From positions 1-9,965 of the forward strand of contig CAYTLW010000195.1 of NCBI GenBank assembly GCA_964438735.1: DNA of 9,965 bases, in the 5' to 3' direction. The notes beneath the pieces are model-generated. The model made no database searches and had not been told where the DNA came from. It saw only the letters and a program-made list of their open reading frames with translations. Within the stretch, counting starts at the first letter, position 1; the number at the start of each line of letters is the position of its first letter. Position numbers and translations under genes: made by a program. Origin of the DNA: CAYTLW01 sp964438735. GTDB lineage: Bacteria > Myxococcota_A > UBA9042. Shown piece after piece: positions 8,101-9,965 of this stretch.

Positions 8101-9965
8101 ACGACGCCGCGGCTGCCCAGATAGGGGAGCTCGCCGTGGTCGGCGGGCGGGGTGAAGGCGCCGCCGCCAAACCCTGGTGGGGCGTGGCCATGGCCGACGG
8201 CCAGATCGGGCTCGAGAAGGAGATCAATGCCTCCGATACGACTCCACTACGGGCCGTCGCCGACGTCGGTTCGGACTACTGGATGGCGCTCGGCGGGAAG
8301 ATCGACCAGAACGTACAGCGCTTGTGGATGGTCCCCCTGCACACCGACAACCAGAGTCAATTCCAGGGCGTCATCCTGCCGCTGGGCAGCGGGGACATGA
8401 TGCCAGTCGGAATCGACTATGGCGCCGACGAACGATTCGTCGTAGCCGGCGACGAGACCAAGGCCCAAGCCAGTTGGCTGGCGGCGACCGACAAGGTCGG
8501 CAAGATCGCCTGGACGCGCAAGATCCCGGGCCAGGGCGGCGCCGCCATGTCGCGCCTGGTGCCCATGGCCGCAGGCGGCTGGGCCCTACTGGGACAACAT
8601 GGCGGCGGTGGCGGCTGGCTGGCGCGCATCGCCAGCAATAGCCAGGCGCTCTTCCAGCTGCAGGTCAAGGTGCCCGGGCAGAGCGGCATCCTGGACGCCA
8701 TCTCCCTGCCCGGTGGCGACCTGGTCGGCGTCTGGAATACGGACAACGAGAACAAACCGACCGCGCGCATGTTCCGCATGGACGACGCCGGCGCCACCAG
8801 CTGCGCCGCCTCCGGCGGCTGCGTCGGCGCCGTGGCGCAGAGCTGCGACGATGGCGACCCCTGCACCCTGGACTGGTGCGCCGGCGGGGTCTGCCAGCAC
8901 CTGCCCGCCGACGTCGGCACCGTCTGCGGCAACGGCGCCATCTGCCTCGCCGGCGGCGCGTGCCAGGGCTCGTGGGCGGCCAAAGTCGTCGTCGGTCGGA
9001 CGAGCACCTGCGCTGTGCATGCCAACAGCCTGACCAGCTGCTGGGGAGATAACAGCAAGGGCCAGCTGGCGGTCGACAACGGCAACAATGCCAGCGGCCT
9101 GCCGCTGAGCACCGTGGTCAAGGGCGCCAAACAACTGTCATTGGGATGGGCCCATGGCTGCGCGGCGCTCTTTGGCGGCCACAACAGCTGCTGGGGCGAC
9201 AACACAGCCGGCCAGGTCGACAAGGGCTACAAGGGCGCTGCTCACCAGCCGACCTCGCCTTTGTCCTCGAAGGTCACCGCGATGGCCGCCGGCAAGTCCC
9301 ATTCCTGCGCCCTGGGCACCGACTCGAAGGTGACCTGCTGGGGCGCCAACGACCGCGGGCAGCTCGGCCTCGGCGGCGCCACGGACAAGGAGCTGCACGC
9401 GGCCGGCGCGCCGGTCCAGAACATGCTCTCGGTGACCGCCCTCAGCGCTGGCACCGATCACACCTGCGCCGTCTCCAAACAACAGGTCTTCTGCTGGGGG
9501 CGCGCCGATCTCGGCCAGCTCGGCGCGGCAGCAGGCCCCCCGGCCGCCACCATGCCCGTCTCTCTGCAGGGCCTCGGCGCCGTCACGACCCTGTCCGCCG
9601 GCAGCCAGTTCACCTGCGCCCTGTCGACCGGCGGCGAGGTCTGGTGCTGGGGCGACAACGCTGGCGGCCAGGTGGAGCCGGCCAAGCCCGGCCTCGGTCC
9701 CATCAAGACCCCGAAGAAGATAGGCGGCATCACCGACGCAATTGGCATCGCCGCCGGCGATCGACACGCCTGCGCGCTGCTGTCCAAGGGCGAGGTCTGG
9801 TGCTGGGGCGACCCCGCCGAGGGCGCCACCGGGCAGAAGGATCTCAAGACCATGCACGCCGCCAAGGTCGTGCCGGGCGTGGCCAACGCGACAGGCGTCG
9901 TGAGCCGCTATCGGCACACCTGTACGGTGCACGTGGACGGACAGGTGACATGCTGGGGGCGTAAC
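2055..9965 (+). CDS. Giant Cys-rich, multi-propeller RCC1 lipoprotein (3' end beyond window)
   Basis: The frame beginning at ATG 2055 was translated codon by codon to 9965 without a stop: 2637 residues, ending mid-domain, so the protein is partial only because the window ends. Order of parts: signal peptide and lipobox (1-25); Cys-rich N-terminal region (26-271); six tandem Cys-rich units of 94-98 residues (272-846); shorter CDDGxxCT repeats (847-1050); propeller block 1 (1051-1408), linker (1409-1466); block 2 (1467-1832), linker (1833-1891); block 3 (1892-2249), linker (2250-2303); RCC1-type repeats (2304-2637). No enzyme motif was seen. The export signal and the paired cysteines predict an outer-membrane or surface lipoprotein stabilised by disulfides. 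Function is unknown; adhesion, prey or matrix contact, or ligand binding are guesses. The shadow frames on both strands are open over long stretches because of high GC, but only this frame gives coherent repeats throughout. Confidence 0.93.
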   Translation, partial: MVRPHLRGLVFCLSVALSALCLAACSSPDENTGAVSDAASETAAACPGGVACPCASNADCGKPKLCIETLDGRRCAAACTDSCAEGQSCLPVAGINACLPTWGLLCQPCSAAADCAVEGLKNTACVRHGAEAGSFCGAPCVDTADCPADFRCDIVNKVAGGTVKQCVPDGKGGTIGACTCGKAAVDSLLTTPCQLPWTKDGKTIGTCKGERSCSSDGLSACTKLSAAIAVHLCSTTDCADGGIGPCDDGDPCTKGEKCFNGQCVGGTNTCACTADGDCFDDDNVCNGKPYCAKDKLPWSCKPNPATVITCDASGDTDCLVNTCHKGTGECSEQPATGDACDDGDACTAGTICDAKGDCGGGTPTCSCTSDDECAKLDDGDKCNGTFFCDKASQPYTCKLNPATVISCQDPDDGDCLQNACQPASGACKLVPLPDNATCSDDIACTLGDHCKGGDCVPGTACACNTDSDCTDKDDGDKCNGVPFCDKTTGTCQPNPATVVNCKTVDDTACLQVQCEPTSGQCVGKAVNEDGPCDDNNACTPADTCVGGKCTGGTSTCLCKTDADCAKQDDGNLCNGSLFCDKSGDQAVCALNPASKVVCQSVDDTFCAKNLCQKKTGKCVLTPTNDGETCDADNNACTPVDQCKAATCTADANVCDCQVNADCAAKEDGDPCNGTLYCDKTLDKPKCVVNPATVITCPTVDDTACNKNLCQPKTGTCSKQLLADNSLCDDGNPCSAGDRCKAGACTPGLNICKCQSNADCAADEDGNLCNGTLYCDKSGKTPLCVVNPATLKTCPAPKSSCQVSTCQPKSGTCTVTNLGDGLSCSDGNACTTKDACKEGACTGTAKDCDDAIACTVDGCLAGGCSHVPDANACKDAKACEQGICDPLKGCQYAVAKDGAPCADGDACLVGSTCTGGKCGGGQLKSCDDSIECTKDSCLAGVCKNVADDSACDDGNSCTLNTCAGGKCKVDLPKEATCGGDDKCVQAGKCESGKCIGKPVVCDDGNGCTKDQCTQEKGCQHAPVDGAPCDDGSACTKGDVCDGQGGCTAGKPLLFNLLFTGGLGDHASAISSLKGGGWLVAGTQTDAATLRPTIRHVDEVGQVQAVTAYKPAGGKVFGVLQLADGQVVAVGHLESKTHGKQILVARVDVAKGQWQVEGNDGIGGLHHDRAVDVVARPEGGWIVMGTRRTPAKVAEPWIAAWDGAGKQVLDRTQAMTDSTVSIAAAMAKGVLFSLVQTGIPGGTITTLARTNPKSGSTLGWVRLGGQGHWLGRDLVQVDGGFAVVGQAPGVGKDPPRIWLARTDGLGQVLWHRFYGAAQLSDAFGLAALNEGFALAGKRVTADGKGSHRLVLRTDSVGRQLALRTLPPGGPDRAVAIIGANNQLLVAGGHGDGSGKDRWWIERMDAFGHSGCGGSGKCFTWAPATCSDGNSCTLDGCDPKSGCKSAPTTGDCTMAGECSVGGACTNGKCSSKGPRFGDVPLNVGDAPDTITGVVALADGGALLGGRTGKVKKGGHWLRRLDADGSVRWTKAFGQGDEQGIGGVAALTTERQFAVGYVTAGGQKSQGWYGRIDEAPDGTVSIQEKTFGGTEQDVLVHIAVINSDSVVAVGTTASIGEGGKDIWALRIREGGSVAWQTPLGGPGDDEGVAVVAQGEGAAVLGAATLPGVGKMVGVLSLSAGGQQRWIQVLGGTSGNKAGALTALPDGDLAVALSVGSADGSFAVRLVRLDAAGALVWQRDLLGAGNRVPKAIVNLPEGLALAGTQIGADKKMRGFAQATDLDGQHGWQYAWTTGDARFPITLARLANGDLMAAGSSISKAGTPAGWLTRMSPWGHDDCTAAGKCGGVPANKCDDDMPCTMGKCAASSGICSQKLVAGRCDDGKACTTLGTCSTGKCASGTVRLFTGDSGKAGHLGGSASASTLVRHGDGRLFVATGGDTGKGPRVVEVNDGGKVLGQTALVGGPEDQPIRMALDGAGGLLLAVSTGIGSSARAAVAGIQTTTGNPKVAWQKVFGMTGVTVHDAAAAQIGELAVVGGRGEGAAAKPWWGVAMADGQIGLEKEINASDTTPLRAVADVGSDYWMALGGKIDQNVQRLWMVPLHTDNQSQFQGVILPLGSGDMMPVGIDYGADERFVVAGDETKAQASWLAATDKVGKIAWTRKIPGQGGAAMSRLVPMAAGGWALLGQHGGGGGWLARIASNSQALFQLQVKVPGQSGILDAISLPGGDLVGVWNTDNENKPTARMFRMDDAGATSCAASGGCVGAVAQSCDDGDPCTLDWCAGGVCQHLPADVGTVCGNGAICLAGGACQGSWAAKVVVGRTSTCAVHANSLTSCWGDNSKGQLAVDNGNNASGLPLSTVVKGAKQLSLGWAHGCAALFGGHNSCWGDNTAGQVDKGYKGAAHQPTSPLSSKVTAMAAGKSHSCALGTDSKVTCWGANDRGQLGLGGATDKELHAAGAPVQNMLSVTALSAGTDHTCAVSKQQVFCWGRADLGQLGAAAGPPAATMPVSLQGLGAVTTLSAGSQFTCALSTGGEVWCWGDNAGGQVEPAKPGLGPIKTPKKIGGITDAIGIAAGDRHACALLSKGEVWCWGDPAEGATGQKDLKTMHAAKVVPGVANATGVVSRYRHTCTVHVDGQVTCWGRN
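2130..2867 (+). other. N-terminal Cys-rich region of the giant lipoprotein (residues 26-271)
   Basis: After the tether, cysteines occur every few residues in patterns such as CPCASNADC, CTDSCAEGQSC and CVDTADCPADFRC, the CxxxxDC style common in secreted proteins of Myxococcota. It does not follow the 95-residue register of the next region. Its last part, from CDDGDPCT at about residue 248, aligns with the C-terminal third of the tandem units, so it looks like an incomplete unit leading into the array. I assign no named domain to the rest. Confidence 0.7.
2868..4592 (+). repeat. Six tandem 94-98 residue Cys-rich units
   Basis: Units start at 2868, 3153, 3441, 3726, 4020 and 4311 (residues 272, 367, 463, 558, 656, 753), giving lengths of 95, 96, 95, 98, 97 and about 94 residues. 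Each begins CxxxxDC, followed by an acidic D/E-DG-D/N turn, then CNGxxxCDK, a CxxNPA(T/S) segment ending in Cys, then CxxxxCxxxxGxC, then a CDDxxxCTxxxxC element. Complete units contain 14 cysteines, an even number fitting up to seven disulfides per unit. The cysteine positions are conserved while the residues between them vary, so the array arose by old duplications rather than recent DNA copying. A rigid extended stalk is the natural structural guess. Confidence 0.87.
4593..5204 (+). repeat. Shorter CDDGxxCTxxxC repeats (residues 847-1050)
   Basis: After the sixth long unit the register changes to short repeats built on CDDxxxCTxDxC followed by GxC, for example CDDAIACTVDGC, CDDSIECTKDSC, CDDGNSCTLNTC, CDDGNGCTKDQC and CDDGSACTKGDVC. 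The spacing is irregular, roughly 25-50 residues. The pattern resembles the CTxDxC repeat known from Dictyostelium extracellular matrix and prespore proteins (Pfam Dicty_CTDC); the relationship is judged by eye. The run ends at CTAGKP, directly before the first propeller. Confidence 0.8.
5205..6278 (+). repeat. Propeller block 1: seven ~50-residue repeats (residues 1051-1408)
   Basis: Each repeat has a G-hydrophobic-hydrophobic-x-G strand as in GGWLVAGT, GQVVAVGH, GGWIVMGT, GVLFSLVQ, GGFAVVGQ, EGFALAGK and NQLLVAGG. Aligned positions are residues 1076, 1124, 1179, 1228, 1279, 1330 and 1380, a spacing of 48-55. Several repeats also show the W-x-x-R-x-D-x-x-G-x-x-x-W segment (WLARTDGLGQVLWHRFYG). 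This is the signature of beta-propeller-like repeats in bacterial surface proteins. Seven copies would close one seven-bladed propeller. The block contains no cysteine. I do not recognise a ligand site. Confidence 0.77.
6279..6452 (+). repeat. Cys-rich linker 1 (residues 1409-1466)
   Basis: This 58-residue segment follows the propeller tail MDAFGHSGC and contains CSDGNSCTLDGC, a GC, then CTMAGEC and GKC. It aligns with the linkers at 7551 and 8802: opening Cys, GKC or GGC, C(S/D)DGxxCTxxxC, GxC, and a closing run of cysteines before the next block. It is a small disulfide-rich spacer between propellers 1 and 2. Confidence 0.8.
6453..7550 (+). repeat. Propeller block 2: seven ~50-residue repeats (residues 1467-1832)
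   Basis: Strand motifs are GGALLGGR, RQFAVGYV, SVVAVGTT, GAAVLGAA, GDLAVALS, EGLALAGT and GDLMAAGS, aligned at residues 1498, 1548, 1602, 1653, 1703, 1754 and 1804 (spacing 50-54). Segments such as HWLRRLDADGSVRWTKAFG and FGGTEQD between them match the W-R-D-G-W and GG-D elements of the same repeat family. The last copy ends in MSPWGHDDC, parallel to MDAFGHSGC after block 1. Like block 1 it is free of cysteine. Confidence 0.77.
7551..7727 (+). repeat. Cys-rich linker 2 (residues 1833-1891)
   Basis: This 59-residue spacer contains GKCGG, CDDDMPCTMGKC, SGIC, CDDGKACT and GKC. It begins 424 residues after linker 1, which sets the period of the propeller-plus-linker module. Confidence 0.8.
7728..8801 (+). 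repeat. Propeller block 3: seven ~50-residue repeats, most diverged (residues 1892-2249)
   Basis: Strand motifs are GRLFVATG, GLLLAVST, GELAVVGG, DYWMALGG, ERFVVAGD, GGWALLGQ and GDLVGVWN, aligned at residues 1925, 1974, 2025, 2075, 2127, 2176 and 2222 (spacing 46-52). The motifs are weaker than in blocks 1 and 2, but the count, length (358 residues, the same as block 1) and closing tail MDDAGATSC agree. Cysteine is again absent until the tail. Confidence 0.72.
8802..8963 (+). repeat. Cys-rich linker 3 (residues 2250-2303)
   Basis: This 54-residue spacer begins 417 residues after linker 2 and contains GGC, CDDGDPCTLDWC, GVC, CGNGAIC and GAC. It leads directly into the RCC1-type repeats through the short segment QGSWAAK. 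Confidence 0.8.
8964..9965 (+). repeat. RCC1-type repeats, seven CWG motifs, cut by window end
   Basis: From residue 2304, seven copies of a 49-52 residue repeat each show a CAL-like strand (TCAV, GCAA, SCAL, TCAV, TCAL, ACAL, TCTV) followed about ten residues later by CWG, often continuing GxNxxGQLG. The Cys of CWG falls at residues 2329, 2379, 2428, 2480, 2531, 2583 and 2633. This is the bacterial secreted form of the RCC1 repeat (regulator of chromosome condensation 1 fold, a seven-bladed propeller). The two cysteines in each copy are placed to bridge neighbouring strands within a blade. Seven motifs are enough for one full propeller, but the last blade is incomplete at the edge and more may follow. 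Confidence 0.9.

Noticed and set aside
4449..8102. Open frame of 1217 codons on the - strand
   Set aside because: It lies entirely antisense to the giant lipoprotein, and its translation is low-complexity Ala/Gly/His/Arg sequence with no domain. High GC and the repetitive TGC/GAC/GGC codons of the + strand gene remove stops from this antisense frame.

Overview
This high-GC window has the look of a bacterial genome with very large Cys-rich surface proteins. The combination of a giant lipoprotein, CDDGxxCT-type cysteine repeats and Cys-containing RCC1 repeats is typical of Myxococcota and related lineages such as Bradymonadota, but no ribosomal or other marker gene is present, so the taxon is an inference.

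Layout, all genes on the + strand. (1) Positions 1-802 hold no convincing gene. The first 120 bases contain a compact cluster of perfect hairpins and a 16-base direct repeat, resembling a dispersed REP-like element. (2) Positions 803-1954 encode a 383-residue acyltransferase of the PlsC/LPLAT superfamily with an intact NHx4D motif and a YPEGLRS block. (3) Positions 1955-2054 are a 100-base gap with a weak candidate promoter and a clear GGAGGT ribosome binding site. (4) From the ATG at 2055 a single reading frame stays open, codon by codon, to the last base of the window: 2637 residues with no stop, so the gene is cut by the window edge and its true length is unknown.

That reading frame is the main content. 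In order it encodes: a lipoprotein signal peptide with lipobox LAAC (Cys25); a Cys-rich N-terminal region; six tandem units of 94-98 residues with a conserved cysteine pattern (residues 272-846); a run of shorter CDDGxxCTxxxC repeats (847-1050); three consecutive blocks of about 360 residues, each with seven copies of a roughly 50-residue beta-propeller-like repeat, each followed by a 54-59 residue Cys-rich linker; and a C-terminal block with seven RCC1-type CWG motifs. The prediction is a surface-anchored lipoprotein carrying a disulfide-rich stalk and a chain of four seven-bladed propellers. Its function is unknown; a role in binding, adhesion or cell-surface contact is only inference.

The acyltransferase and the lipoprotein are codirectional but separated by 100 bases. 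Nothing shows that they work together.
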